A program made the translations under genes and the position numbers. Shown here in pieces: positions 9,613 to 18,098 of a stretch of DNA of 64,000 nt (positions within the stretch are counted from its first letter, which is position 1; each line of letters opens with the position of its first letter). The notes under the pieces are model-generated. The model saw only the letters and a list, made by a program, of their open reading frames with translations, did not search any database and was not told where the DNA came from. Source of the DNA: Sediminibacterium ginsengisoli (GTDB lineage: Bacteria > Bacteroidota > Bacteroidia > Chitinophagales > Chitinophagaceae); contig NZ_FUWH01000012.1 in assembly GCF_900167075.1 (NCBI RefSeq), positions 60,949 through 124,948 on the forward strand, read 5' to 3'.

Positions 9613-9888
9613 TTATTGATCTTTTTTCAGCCGCTCATATTCCTGCTGAACCATGTCCTGCTTACTGCCGTTATAAGCTTCAAAGTACTGAAAACCCAGG
9701 CCGACGCCCCAGGCAAGCATTACCCATACAGGCCAGGGATAGCCTTTAACACCGGCGGTCCGGCCAACCGTCATCCACCAGATCGCCCATAAAAAGGCAT
9801 TGATAACAATGTAAGAAAAGAGACTTTTTTTAAAGGCTGCCCTTTTGCGGGCTATCTGCCAATATTTTTCTTCGTTAACCGGTTCCAT
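9613..9888 (-). CDS. 2TM domain protein
   Basis: A small inner-membrane protein of 91 aa. Two hydrophobic helices (about residues 21-42 and 52-70) are separated by a short loop, TVGRTAGVKGYPWPVW. The basic N-terminus KYWQIARKRAAFKKS and the charged C-terminus are both probably cytoplasmic. The pattern R(V/A)xFKxxLxxYxxxNxFLWxIWW...G..WPxWVMLxWGxGLxFxYFxAY is that of the 2TM family, often found in Bacteroidota next to or fused with sensor kinases. Its function is unknown. A TAACTTTG element (9934-9941, minus strand) is a possible -7 box just upstream. Confidence 0.8.
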   Translation of the reverse strand: MEPVNEEKYWQIARKRAAFKKSLFSYIVINAFLWAIWWMTVGRTAGVKGYPWPVWVMLAWGVGLGFQYFEAYNGSKQDMVQQEYERLKKDQ

Positions 9889-9938
9889 AAGCAGGCTTTA
9901 AGACGGTTAAGTTACGCAAAACAGCAGATATTGCAAAG

Positions 9939-10955
9939 TTAGCGGCCGAGGTAATACTGACCGGCCGGCATGGAGAACACACGGCTTTGCTGGAATGCTT
10001 TATAGCCTGCTTCCTCCTTCGGATGATTTTCCTGCCAGAGTTTGTACGCATCCGGACTAATGGCTGCACCAAAAAGCCACTGGTTGTAGGCTTCAAAGAG
10101 TCCTTCGCGCAGCAGGTATTGCTGCTGATCGAAAAGACGATAAGCAAACTGCTGCTGTTTGGCCTGGAACCATTCGAGAATAAACCGTGTGCGGATCGTA
10201 TTGAGGTTGTCGATATTGATACCGTCTTTAGCAAGCGGCACTGTTTTGGCCAACACATCAAGGACCGCTTTTTCAAATGCCGTCAGCTTCCTGCCGCTTT
10301 GCAGCTGACTGATATAATCGCCGCTGAAAAGTGCTTTATATGCTGCCAGCAGGTTCTTTTTTACGGTAGCTGTTCTTTCGGTATAGCTTTCGGTGTTCAC
10401 AAAGATCTCGCCGTAGAGCCATACACGCATCCAGTCGTTTTTAGTTACATAGTACATTACAGCATTATAGTAGTTGCCGCTGTAGGACGGTGCAACGGAA
10501 ATCCCTTTTTCCCACTGGGCGATTGCATCATCTATACCGTTATCCATTCCGAGCAGTTCGCCGTATTCATTGTAAATCACGCCGCTGTTCGGGAATTTTT
10601 TAAGTGCGGTCTTGTACAGTTTTGCGCATTCTTTATACTGTGCCGTGGCTTTGTAGTTCATGCCGAGCAGCTGGAACGACTGCTCGTCTGCATCCTGTTT
10701 TTCGGTAAGCGGTTTCGCTATTTCCATGGACCTGGCGAAATCTCTTTTCAGATAAGTGGCAAATGCCAGGTCTTTCTGGATACTTATATTCTGCGGTTCC
10801 TGTTTAAACGCTTTTTCCAATGCCAGTACTGCATTATCCAGATCGCCTTTCCGCATCAGCGAATTTGCCGTTTGCTGTAATTCGGTAGCGCTTTGTTGTG
10901 CTGTAGCTACAAAAAAACTCAGCACGAGTACGATGCTTGCCAGGAACTGTTTCAT
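9939..10955 (-). CDS. Secreted TPR-repeat protein
   Basis: A 338-aa exported protein. The N-terminus MKQFLASIVLVLSFFVATAQQ is a Sec signal peptide cleaved after the ATAQ stretch. TPR-like helix pairs follow, clearest at ELQQTANSLMRKGDLDNAVLALEKAFKQEPQN (about 25-56), with further units ending around residue 175. The C-terminal half is helical without clear repeats (RLFDQQQYLLREGLFEAYNQWLFG). TPR proteins of this kind usually scaffold periplasmic complexes; no partner is evident. It is 65 bp downstream of the DUF1015 gene and separated from it by a GC-rich hairpin. Confidence 0.8.
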   Translation of the reverse strand: MKQFLASIVLVLSFFVATAQQSATELQQTANSLMRKGDLDNAVLALEKAFKQEPQNISIQKDLAFATYLKRDFARSMEIAKPLTEKQDADEQSFQLLGMNYKATAQYKECAKLYKTALKKFPNSGVIYNEYGELLGMDNGIDDAIAQWEKGISVAPSYSGNYYNAVMYYVTKNDWMRVWLYGEIFVNTESYTERTATVKKNLLAAYKALFSGDYISQLQSGRKLTAFEKAVLDVLAKTVPLAKDGINIDNLNTIRTRFILEWFQAKQQQFAYRLFDQQQYLLREGLFEAYNQWLFGAAISPDAYKLWQENHPKEEAGYKAFQQSRVFSMPAGQYYLGR

Positions 10956-10987
10956 ATAAGTCGGGTTTTATAACAGTATAAAAATAG

Positions 10988-11007
10988 GGGGCCGGTTTAG
11001 CGGCCCC
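10988..11007 (-). terminator. Putative terminator after DUF1015 gene
   Basis: Arms GGGGCC (10988-10993) and GGCCCC (11002-11007) form a short, very stable hairpin 14 bp beyond the DUF1015 stop. On the minus strand it is followed by CTATTTTTATA, a moderate T tract. Confidence 0.6.
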
Positions 11008-11020
11008 GTAATGCGTGTTA

Positions 11021-12256
11021 TTATTCGTAGATCAGGTGTGTGAGTAATCCGTCGCGGAGCTTGGGTTCAAACCAGGTGCTCTTGGGCGGCATTACATTAC
11101 CACTGTCGGAAATATCGAACAATTGTTCTATTGTAACCGGATAAAGACTGAATGCTGCAGCCATATCGCTGCTGCCTACTCTTTTTTCCAGCTCTGCCAG
11201 TCCGCGGATTCCGCCTACAAAGTCGATCCGCTTGTCCGTTCTCGGATCTTCTATTTTTAGGATCGGCGTTAATATATTGTTCTGGAGAATTGTCACATCC
11301 AGGATACCGATCGGGTCTTCGGTGTATGTACCCGGCTTGGCAACAAGCCGATACCAGTTGCCTGCCACATATAATCCGAAACTATGCAGTTGCTCAGGCC
11401 TGTATGCTTCTTTGCCCAGCAGCGTCAGTTCAAATTTATCACGCAGCTTTTCGAGGAAAGCTTCCGTATCCAATCCGTTCAGGTCTTTCACCACCCTGTT
11501 ATAATCCATGATGTGTAACTGGTTGGAGGGGAAGAGCGTTGTCAGGAAGAAATCTGCATCCGGCGTGGCTTTATCGCCCAGTGCCGCACGTACTTTAGCC
11601 GCCGAAGCTGCGCGGTGATGACCGTCTGCTATGTAAGTACAGGGAATTTCTTTTTCAAAAAGCGAGGTGATCTTTTCTATAGTATCACTGTCGTTCACGA
11701 TCCAGATCGTATGCCTGATCTCATCATCGGCAGTAAAATCATATACTGCTGTTTTTGTTTCTTTCCATTTGTCGATCAGTGCATCCACTTCATTGTTGTT
11801 ACGGTAAGCCAGGAAAACATTTCCGGTCTGTGCGCCTGAAACTTTAATATGGTTGATGCGGTCCTGCTCTTTTTCCGGTCTTGTGAATTCATGCTTGCGG
11901 ATCACGTTGTTCTCATAATCATCAATGCTGCTCACGCAAACAAGGCCGGTCTGGCTTCTGCCGTTCATGATCAGCTGGTAGATATAATAACATTCCTTGA
12001 TGTCGCGGAAAAGTACATCACGTTTGATGAATGCTGCCAGGTTCGACTTTGCCTGCTCATACACTTCTGCAGCATGAATATCTGTTGACTCGGGCAGATC
12101 TATTTCGCTTTTGGTAATATGCAGAAACGAACTGGGATTGCCCTGTGCTTCCACTTTTGCTTCCGCACTGTTCAATACATCATAAGGACGGCTCGCCACC
12201 TGCTTTGCAAGTTGTGCCTGCGGACGAAGCGCCTTGAAGGGTTTAATTATTGCCAT
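11021..12256 (-). CDS. DUF1015 family protein
   Basis: A cytoplasmic protein of 411 aa. It opens with the family signature IKPFKALRP...ASRPYDVLNSAEA (residues 4-33), continues with the acidic segment SFLHITKSEIDLPE, and carries the conserved ADGHHRAASA (around residues 210-220), typical of full-length DUF1015 proteins. The HHR segment resembles a ParB-like catalytic motif, and an archaeal free serine kinase belongs to a related ParB-like group, so a link to serine metabolism is plausible. In Bacteroidota this family tends to occur near serC/serA; here serC lies about 8 kb away on the same strand with the inositol-lipid operon between. The function remains inference. Confidence 0.85.
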   Translation of the reverse strand: MAIIKPFKALRPQAQLAKQVASRPYDVLNSAEAKVEAQGNPSSFLHITKSEIDLPESTDIHAAEVYEQAKSNLAAFIKRDVLFRDIKECYYIYQLIMNGRSQTGLVCVSSIDDYENNVIRKHEFTRPEKEQDRINHIKVSGAQTGNVFLAYRNNNEVDALIDKWKETKTAVYDFTADDEIRHTIWIVNDSDTIEKITSLFEKEIPCTYIADGHHRAASAAKVRAALGDKATPDADFFLTTLFPSNQLHIMDYNRVVKDLNGLDTEAFLEKLRDKFELTLLGKEAYRPEQLHSFGLYVAGNWYRLVAKPGTYTEDPIGILDVTILQNNILTPILKIEDPRTDKRIDFVGGIRGLAELEKRVGSSDMAAAFSLYPVTIEQLFDISDSGNVMPPKSTWFEPKLRDGLLTHLIYE

Positions 12257-12343
12257 TGGACAAATATCTGTAAATAATTATAAAAGAAAAGTTAGGAAAG
12301 GTACGAGCTGTACCCAGTGGGGAATAAATGACCCTTTAAACGT

Positions 12344-12363
12344 AAAAAACGGTATTATTACCG
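12344..12363 (-). terminator. Terminator at the end of the inositol-lipid operon
   Basis: Arms CGGTA (12350-12354) and TACCG (12359-12363) with a 4-nt loop are followed on the minus strand by TTTTTT. The stem overlaps the stop codon of the PAP2 gene (12358-12360), a compact arrangement that ends the operon before the DUF1015 gene. Confidence 0.65.
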
Positions 12364-13299
12364 GATCGCTTTCTCATAAGCAGCCACCCATTTTTTCACC
12401 AGCGGGTTTTTATTCACCAGTACCCGGAATAAAACAATGCCCGTAACGGCACAGCTGATGCCCGCCAGTACATCCAGCACATAGTGATGACTTGTGTACA
12501 CAGCAGAAAACCAGATACCGATCATCAGTGTGGCAAAGAAAATATTGATCCAGCCCAGCTTGCTCTTCATTCCGTAAAAGAATACAATCAGCGGGTAAGA
12601 CGAATGGAGGGATGGCATTGCTGCAAATACATTGGAACTCTTAGCATATAAGGATCTGAATGTTGATACATTGAACAGTTGATCAAATTTTTCCAGGCCT
12701 GCTGTATTACCCGGCGTTGCTGCCTTAAAGATAAAACCGTGCTGCTGCACATACCATGGCGGCGCGGCAGGATAAATATAATAGATAGCGAACCCGATCA
12801 GGTTTACCAGCAGGAACGTAAGTGAAAAATGAAGAAACATTGTCCTGTTCTTAAAGAAAAGAAACGCTGCAAAGGCAAGCGGAACAGGCACCCAGCTCAG
12901 GTAAAAGATACCGGTAATGGCATCGAGCACTGTTTTGCTGTGCTGCAGCCAGTATTCGTTAGGCGTAACACGAACACCATTATCGTTTATGCCAAACCAG
13001 CTTTTCTCTGCCTGGTACAGGCTTTCTATATGAACGGTATTGTAGAGATAATTGGGAAATGCCTTCATGTAATCGAAAATGATCCAGAAGACGATGAAAA
13101 TAGAAAATCCCGTGATCAGTTTACGGGTGGTACGGGTGAGGTAGTAACAAACGTTGAACAGTACGACCAGTGTAACCTGGTCCTGCTTGAAACCAATAAG
13201 CAGCTTTGATACCAGCAGGTAAGCTGCTGATAAAAGACCGGTTGTAATAAAATCCCTTGCTGTATAAAGACTTTTTCTGTTCAATTCCTGTTGTTGCAT
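12358..13299 (-). CDS. PAP2-family, AUR1-like inositol phosphorylceramide synthase (probable)
   Basis: An integral membrane protein of 313 aa with about six hydrophobic helices. The PAP2_3/AUR1 catalytic motifs are AAMPSLHSSYP (H232) and YTSHHYVLDVLAG (H271/H272, D276), the histidine/aspartate set used by yeast and Bacteroides IPC synthases to move the phosphoinositol headgroup from phosphatidylinositol to ceramide. The enzyme would act at the periplasmic face of the inner membrane. It is the last gene of the operon, 2 bp after the phosphatidyltransferase stop. A plain lipid phosphatase of the PAP2 family is the alternative; the surrounding inositol genes make the synthase assignment much more likely. 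Confidence 0.8.
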   Translation of the reverse strand: MQQQELNRKSLYTARDFITTGLLSAAYLLVSKLLIGFKQDQVTLVVLFNVCYYLTRTTRKLITGFSIFIVFWIIFDYMKAFPNYLYNTVHIESLYQAEKSWFGINDNGVRVTPNEYWLQHSKTVLDAITGIFYLSWVPVPLAFAAFLFFKNRTMFLHFSLTFLLVNLIGFAIYYIYPAAPPWYVQQHGFIFKAATPGNTAGLEKFDQLFNVSTFRSLYAKSSNVFAAMPSLHSSYPLIVFFYGMKSKLGWINIFFATLMIGIWFSAVYTSHHYVLDVLAGISCAVTGIVLFRVLVNKNPLVKKWVAAYEKAIR

Positions 13300-13301
13300 G
13301 A

Positions 13302-14624
13302 TCAGGGTTTCATTCTTTCCATCAATTCCTTACCGGTTCCTTCCTCATGCCCTTTCAGTTCCATATAGATCACGTTGGGCGACCAGAAGCTTCCGCCCGG
13401 ATCGATCCTGATAAAGATCCTGTTCAGCACCGCTGTTTTCTGATTGATGGTAGTGTATACGCGGTATTTATTGTCTCTTGGTGATTTGCGGAGGTATAAT
13501 TTCTGCTTTTTGTACGAAACGAAATGCATTTCATAGCTGCCGTCGTCCTGCTTTCTTGTTTTGATGCCGTAGGCGAATACACGCTGGATATAGGAAAGCT
13601 CTTTTTTCATCCCTCCTTCCGGGTAACGGATCCAGAAAACGTGTACCGGGTCCGACTCGTCCAGCTGGCCTTTTGAATTGAGATTAAGTTCTACTACAAT
13701 GGTATTGGTATTGGAAGTACGTTGTAAATAGAACAGCTGGTTAGGTATGCCCGAAGGAACAGGAAATGTATCCTGCGGATCGATGAACGCCACAGCGGCA
13801 GGAATTGCTGCATGGGAAACCGCGTCAGCTTTTTTTACCGGGCCGGCAAATAATGTTGCAGAAGTAAACAGCAGTGCTGCAACCAATGCCGTTTTCTGCA
13901 CAGAACCGTTTTTAGCTGCATCGCGTGCCTGCAATGCCTTACCTGCATCTGCCAGTCTTTTCATGGCAGTAATATTGGTAAGTACAGCGAGGATAGCAAT
14001 GGGTATAGTAAAGATGGACATGGTTTCCAGCACATGGAATTTAATTCCCGGGATGTACCATTTATGATCTCCGCCGATATAATGTGCCGTAACGCCGCAG
14101 GCGATGGCAGTAATACCGATTGTGATGATCCGTTCAGGACGTTGCATCAATCCGTCTTTACATTGTATACCCAGACCTTCGGCCCTTGCCCTGGTATAAC
14201 TTACCATCATGGAGCCGATCATGGCAACGAATGCGAAAATGGAACTGAGGAAATAATGTTGTGCCACCAGGTAATAACAGATCCCGAAGAACATCACTAG
14301 TTCGCTGTACCTGTCGAGCACCGAATCGAAAAGAGCGCCGAAAGAAGAGCTCATGTTGCCGAGGCGGGCCACCTGTCCGTCGAGCATATCAAAGAGACCG
14401 GCAAACAGGATGAGTGCGCCGGCCCAGCCAACATAGGAAAGATCTCCGCGGTGACCTTTTTCACCGCCTTCGATAAATATGAAGGTAACACCGATGTTCA
14501 GCAGAAACCCTATCATGGTAACGGCATTGGGTGTAAGCCCGAGCCTGATCAGCAATTTCACAAAAGGATCGATCACAACATAAATACCCTTTTGTAGTTT
14601 TATTCTTAAAGGCACTTTTTCCAT
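13302..14624 (-). CDS. CDP-alcohol phosphatidyltransferase (phosphatidylinositol-phosphate synthase) fused to DUF4833
   Basis: A 440-aa fusion, started at the ATG at 14624 (MEKVPLRIKLQKG); a start 51 bp upstream adds only leader-like sequence. Residues 1-220 form a CDP-OH_P_transf domain with six membrane helices and the full catalytic motif D82-G83-xx-A86-R87-x8-G96-xxx-D100-xxx-D104. In an operon with myo-inositol-phosphate synthase, the probable reaction is CDP-diacylglycerol plus inositol-3-phosphate to phosphatidylinositol phosphate. Residues 245-268 (TALVAALLFTSATLFAG..ADA) look exactly like a signal peptide, and residues 275-440 form a DUF4833 domain (VHVFWIRYPEGG, KLYLRK, VIYMELKG), which is normally a separate exported protein. 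The fusion therefore places DUF4833 in the periplasm. Confidence 0.88.
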   Translation of the reverse strand: MEKVPLRIKLQKGIYVVIDPFVKLLIRLGLTPNAVTMIGFLLNIGVTFIFIEGGEKGHRGDLSYVGWAGALILFAGLFDMLDGQVARLGNMSSSFGALFDSVLDRYSELVMFFGICYYLVAQHYFLSSIFAFVAMIGSMMVSYTRARAEGLGIQCKDGLMQRPERIITIGITAIACGVTAHYIGGDHKWYIPGIKFHVLETMSIFTIPIAILAVLTNITAMKRLADAGKALQARDAAKNGSVQKTALVAALLFTSATLFAGPVKKADAVSHAAIPAAVAFIDPQDTFPVPSGIPNQLFYLQRTSNTNTIVVELNLNSKGQLDESDPVHVFWIRYPEGGMKKELSYIQRVFAYGIKTRKQDDGSYEMHFVSYKKQKLYLRKSPRDNKYRVYTTINQKTAVLNRIFIRIDPGGSFWSPNVIYMELKGHEEGTGKELMERMKP

Positions 14625-14709
14625 TAAAGGAATTCTTTTACTTGACTGCAAAATAATTAAATATTCAGACGGCATTGGTCACACAACAAACATGCCGTAC
14701 CCGTTTTCT

Positions 14710-17262
14710 CTAAAAATCGAACTTGAAACGAACCCTGATACCCCAGTTGGCGATATAAGGATTGTTCAGGTAGGTGAACCTTTTCACCGCATCTACCCTG
14801 ATCAGTTTGAAAATATTACCTACACCCACACTTCCTTCCACATAAGGCTGATCTTTTAAGGAGAATGTGGTTGGCGTTCCGGATAATGTAGGATAATTGA
14901 TCAGTTGCGGGTTCTTAACCGGATCGTTCACTTCCCTTACACCACCGTACAGTACTTTGGCAGATACCATTTCGCGCAGCTTCAGTTTTTTCAGCAGCGG
15001 AACCCGGTTGAAAATAAGCCCGTTAAAATGGTGATCGATCATAATTCCTGCGAAATGATCACTCACAAATTCCTGGAAATTCATCAGGTTATAAGAGTTC
15101 AGCTGGTAAGAATAAGTCTGGTTGGCGCGGTGGATGGTCATGAGCGGGTAAGGCAGCCGACCGAAAATATAACCTCCTTCCAGTACGATATCACTGTAAC
15201 CCAGCTGCGACATATACGCTCTCTTCTCCAGGCGCAGGTTTACGTTCTGGTAATTGTATTCGCTGTTGAACAATCCTTTTACGCCTGCCGTAAAGCGCAG
15301 GGTGATGATGGGATATTTGTTGATAATGGGAATACGGTACACTTTACCCTGATAGAACTGCTCATGCGGCGCCCAGCGGAACTCGGCAGACAATTCAGTA
15401 GTTGTAAGGTCTTTTACATTCACCGTAGCGCCATTCTGTTCTTTTGAATAAATGATAGCTCCTGCCGGTTCCTGTTTCCAGTTCTTGAAGCCTAGTGTAT
15501 AAGAGAAATGGTTTTTGAACTCACGCACGTATTCCAGTTTGAATACGTTGTTGTAAAGCCATTTGTCGTTATTACCACGCTTGAACGACAACAGGAAGTT
15601 ATCTTCCGCCACAAACTGCAGTTCCTGGCCCGGGATCTTGGTATCGCGCTGGTAGCTGGCCCGGATAAAATTAAGCGGGTAAGTATAGATCGATTTGTTG
15701 TTGAGCGAATAGGTGGTACTCAGGAAATATTTCCACTTCTCATCCTTGAATCCGTATGCGCCATAGGTTTCGAAGTAGATCCTTTTGCTGAGCTTAGGCG
15801 TACTCCTGCCCCCGAGCCTGAGCCTGAAACCTTCTACAGGGTTGAAGCTGTAGAATGCGTTTACCGGTCCAACTTCCACAGGACCCAATGATGTATAACC
15901 CGCAATCAGCAGTGTGGCAATGGCCATGGTTCTCCTGAATGAAGGCATTTTTTCCAGGCTGTCGATATTGCTGTACACTTTCGATTCGGTGCGTGTGAGC
16001 GTATCGTGACGGTTGGTTTCCCAGAACTGCTCATCCCGCTCGTCGGATTTAACCAGCTTAACCGTTGCATCACCGGCATAAACACTGTCGGGTTGCGGTT
16101 TGTTGATGGTGAAGTTTTTGAATGATACTGTCCGTTCCCCGAAAAAGCCGCCGCCCTTGCCTTTGGTGATCCCTGCATCGGCCATGACATTGCTTTTGCT
16201 GAGGTGGTAGCGGCCGTCTTCATTCTTTTCGAAATCGAGGTCAACGTGCAGTTCACGTACCCAGTTCAGGTTTACGTTCTTGCTGAGGAACATGTTCAGC
16301 TTCTGAACGGCGTAGTTTCCGTCGAGCGTGATGAACATATTACCGCGGAATAACAGGTCGTTGGTATTACGCGGCGTGAAATACATTTTAACGAGTTTCT
16401 GGCCGTTTGCATCCGTAATGGTATCGCGGATGTAGAACATGTAGAAAGTAGGCGCCAGGTCAGCGATCGGGCTCAGGAACTGGTAAGTGAAGAGAGGTAT
16501 ATTGTTATCATAGATATCGATATCCATGATAAGGCGGTTCAGGTAACTGCTCACGCCCTGGTTATCGATGTATTCGCCAAAGTTCACCCTTTTCTCACCG
16601 GTGATGATGCTCTTGGTTTTCTCCGGACTTTTACGGTAATATTTTTTAGAGAGGGTTTCTTCCAGGTAAACAGGCAGGAGCGATTTCCCTTCCAGTTTGG
16701 TGGTATCCCTGTTCTCGAAAAGGAACTGGTATTTCCGCATCATCTTGCTGTTGGTGATCTTGTCGGAAATATTGCTGAGCGACACCTGCAGTTTTTCATA
16801 CTGATCATACTCCACATAATCGTAGCTTGCCATCCTGTTCACAGGCTTGTTTTCGATCACTTTGCGGATCAGTTCCACGGCAGGATTTCCCTTGTTACGG
16901 TAAGGCGCTCTTTTGTTGGTGCTCACCGTTACATTGTTCACAAATGCCGGATCCACGTCCATTACAATATTGATCTCCTGTTCTTTGCCCGGCACGATCG
17001 TTTTGAGCTGGGTTTTATAACCTACATAAGAGATCTGTATGGTGGTTGTATTATTGGTGCCTCTGAGAATGTAGTTACCGGTGCTGTCCGTTGCAACACC
17101 ACGTCCGCCTTTAAATACCACGCTTACATACTGCAGTGGCCGGCCGGAAACCTCTGTAATAATACCACGCACAACGGTCTGTGCATGGGTGTTGATCAAT
17201 CCCAATATAACTGTCAGTGTAAGCAATCCCCATCTTATCAGCCCTCTTCTTTTCGTTTTCAT
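14710..17262 (-). CDS. DUF5686 outer-membrane protein with CarboxypepD_reg-like domain
   Basis: A large outer-membrane protein of 850 aa. The signal peptide is residues 1-27 (…LINTHA|QTVV). A CarboxypepD_reg-like Ig fold follows at about 28-110 (RGIITEVSGRPLQYVSVVFKG…GNYILRG). The rest is DUF5686: a middle domain (TSKKYYRKSPEKTKSIITGEKRVNFG) and, from about residue 480, amphipathic strands typical of a beta barrel (GFRLRLGGRSTPKLSKRIYFETYGAYGF), ending in GIRVRFKFDF with a terminal Phe, the usual outer-membrane protein ending. It lies 8 bp after gtrA in the inositol-lipid operon. A role in placing or tolerating the lipid at the outer membrane is my inference; the family has no established function. 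Confidence 0.85.
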   Translation of the reverse strand: MKTKRRGLIRWGLLTLTVILGLINTHAQTVVRGIITEVSGRPLQYVSVVFKGGRGVATDSTGNYILRGTNNTTTIQISYVGYKTQLKTIVPGKEQEINIVMDVDPAFVNNVTVSTNKRAPYRNKGNPAVELIRKVIENKPVNRMASYDYVEYDQYEKLQVSLSNISDKITNSKMMRKYQFLFENRDTTKLEGKSLLPVYLEETLSKKYYRKSPEKTKSIITGEKRVNFGEYIDNQGVSSYLNRLIMDIDIYDNNIPLFTYQFLSPIADLAPTFYMFYIRDTITDANGQKLVKMYFTPRNTNDLLFRGNMFITLDGNYAVQKLNMFLSKNVNLNWVRELHVDLDFEKNEDGRYHLSKSNVMADAGITKGKGGGFFGERTVSFKNFTINKPQPDSVYAGDATVKLVKSDERDEQFWETNRHDTLTRTESKVYSNIDSLEKMPSFRRTMAIATLLIAGYTSLGPVEVGPVNAFYSFNPVEGFRLRLGGRSTPKLSKRIYFETYGAYGFKDEKWKYFLSTTYSLNNKSIYTYPLNFIRASYQRDTKIPGQELQFVAEDNFLLSFKRGNNDKWLYNNVFKLEYVREFKNHFSYTLGFKNWKQEPAGAIIYSKEQNGATVNVKDLTTTELSAEFRWAPHEQFYQGKVYRIPIINKYPIITLRFTAGVKGLFNSEYNYQNVNLRLEKRAYMSQLGYSDIVLEGGYIFGRLPYPLMTIHRANQTYSYQLNSYNLMNFQEFVSDHFAGIMIDHHFNGLIFNRVPLLKKLKLREMVSAKVLYGGVREVNDPVKNPQLINYPTLSGTPTTFSLKDQPYVEGSVGVGNIFKLIRVDAVKRFTYLNNPYIANWGIRVRFKFDF

Positions 17263-17270
17263 TTTCTGAA

Positions 17271-17642
17271 TTATTTAAACACAAATCTTTTTTGCAGCAG
17301 GTAGTTGTAGCTGAACCCCACTACGATTGATACAATCACTTTAGCTACGATATAATTCACGCCGCCGAATTGTTTCAATGCATATACGCCACCTGATACG
17401 AGTAACAGGTTTCCGCCCCACACCAGCATATATTTAATCGCCTGTACAGGTATTTTCCTGTCCGTAGACCTGAAGACCCATTTCCTCCCCAGCATAAAAT
17501 TGGCAATACCACCGCTGATGGTACCCGTAATGCTGGCGACCAGGTACCATGTATGAAACCCTTCTACCAGTATGATATAGATAGAAAAGTCCACAATCGT
17601 TGCCATTAATGAAGCGGCCTGTGCTTTTATAAAAGTGATCAT
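17271..17642 (-). CDS. GtrA family membrane protein
   Basis: A polytopic protein of 123 aa with four predicted membrane helices (around 10-31, 37-55, 67-88 and 97-117) and the family pattern FxxVGxxxxxxD-like start ITFIKAQAASLMATIVDFSIYIILV, followed by FMLGRKWVFRS and the C-terminal NYLLQKRFVFK. GtrA-type proteins are thought to flip polyprenyl-linked sugars across the inner membrane or to help other lipid carriers. It sits 3 bp after the PgpA-type phosphatase and 8 bp before the DUF5686 gene, so it belongs to the inositol-lipid operon; here it may move a lipid intermediate or support glycosylation of the inositol headgroup (inference). Confidence 0.85.
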   Translation of the reverse strand: MITFIKAQAASLMATIVDFSIYIILVEGFHTWYLVASITGTISGGIANFMLGRKWVFRSTDRKIPVQAIKYMLVWGGNLLLVSGGVYALKQFGGVNYIVAKVIVSIVVGFSYNYLLQKRFVFK

Positions 17643-17645
17643 TGG

Positions 17646-18098
17646 TCAGAACAGGTTATTCTGTACGATTATATGCATGATCAGATTGGCGTAGATCCCG
17701 GCAAGAACATCATCCATCATTACACCCCATCCTCCCTTCAATGCCTCCATTTTCCTGATGAGCAGCGGTTTGGTAATATCGAGGACCCTGAAAAGCAACA
17801 ACCCTGCTGCTATATATTTTAATTCAACCGGGATGAGCAGCAGGCTGATACACATGCCGGCTACTTCATCAATTACCACACGACTGCTGTCCTTACCCCA
17901 GTCCGGCTCCACTTTATCGGATACAAATACACCGATCAGTATTACCAGTATAGTAATAATTACAGCAACAACAGGTAAAGAAACAACTGCCCGGGCCAGA
18001 TACCATATTACGCAGCAAACAAGGGCTGCAATGGTTCCGCCTCCTTTCACATATCCGATACCCAGGCAGTTCGCTATCAGTTTATACAGTTTGATCAT
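17646..18098 (-). CDS. PgpA-family phosphatase, probable phosphatidylinositol-phosphate phosphatase
   Basis: An inner-membrane phosphatase of 150 aa with all the PgpA landmarks: an N-terminal helix ending GYVKGGGTIAAL, the catalytic DEVAGMCISL (around 78-87), FRVLDITKP and GGWGVMMDDVLAGIYANL, with four membrane segments. Ordinary PgpA removes phosphate from phosphatidylglycerol phosphate. Its start overlaps the inositol-phosphate synthase stop by 4 bp and it precedes the CDP-alcohol transferase in the same operon. The homologue in the Bacteroides thetaiotaomicron inositol-lipid cluster dephosphorylates phosphatidylinositol phosphate, so I assign that substrate here. Sequence alone does not exclude phosphatidylglycerol phosphate. 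Confidence 0.85.
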   Translation of the reverse strand: MIKLYKLIANCLGIGYVKGGGTIAALVCCVIWYLARAVVSLPVVAVIITILVILIGVFVSDKVEPDWGKDSSRVVIDEVAGMCISLLLIPVELKYIAAGLLLFRVLDITKPLLIRKMEALKGGWGVMMDDVLAGIYANLIMHIIVQNNLF

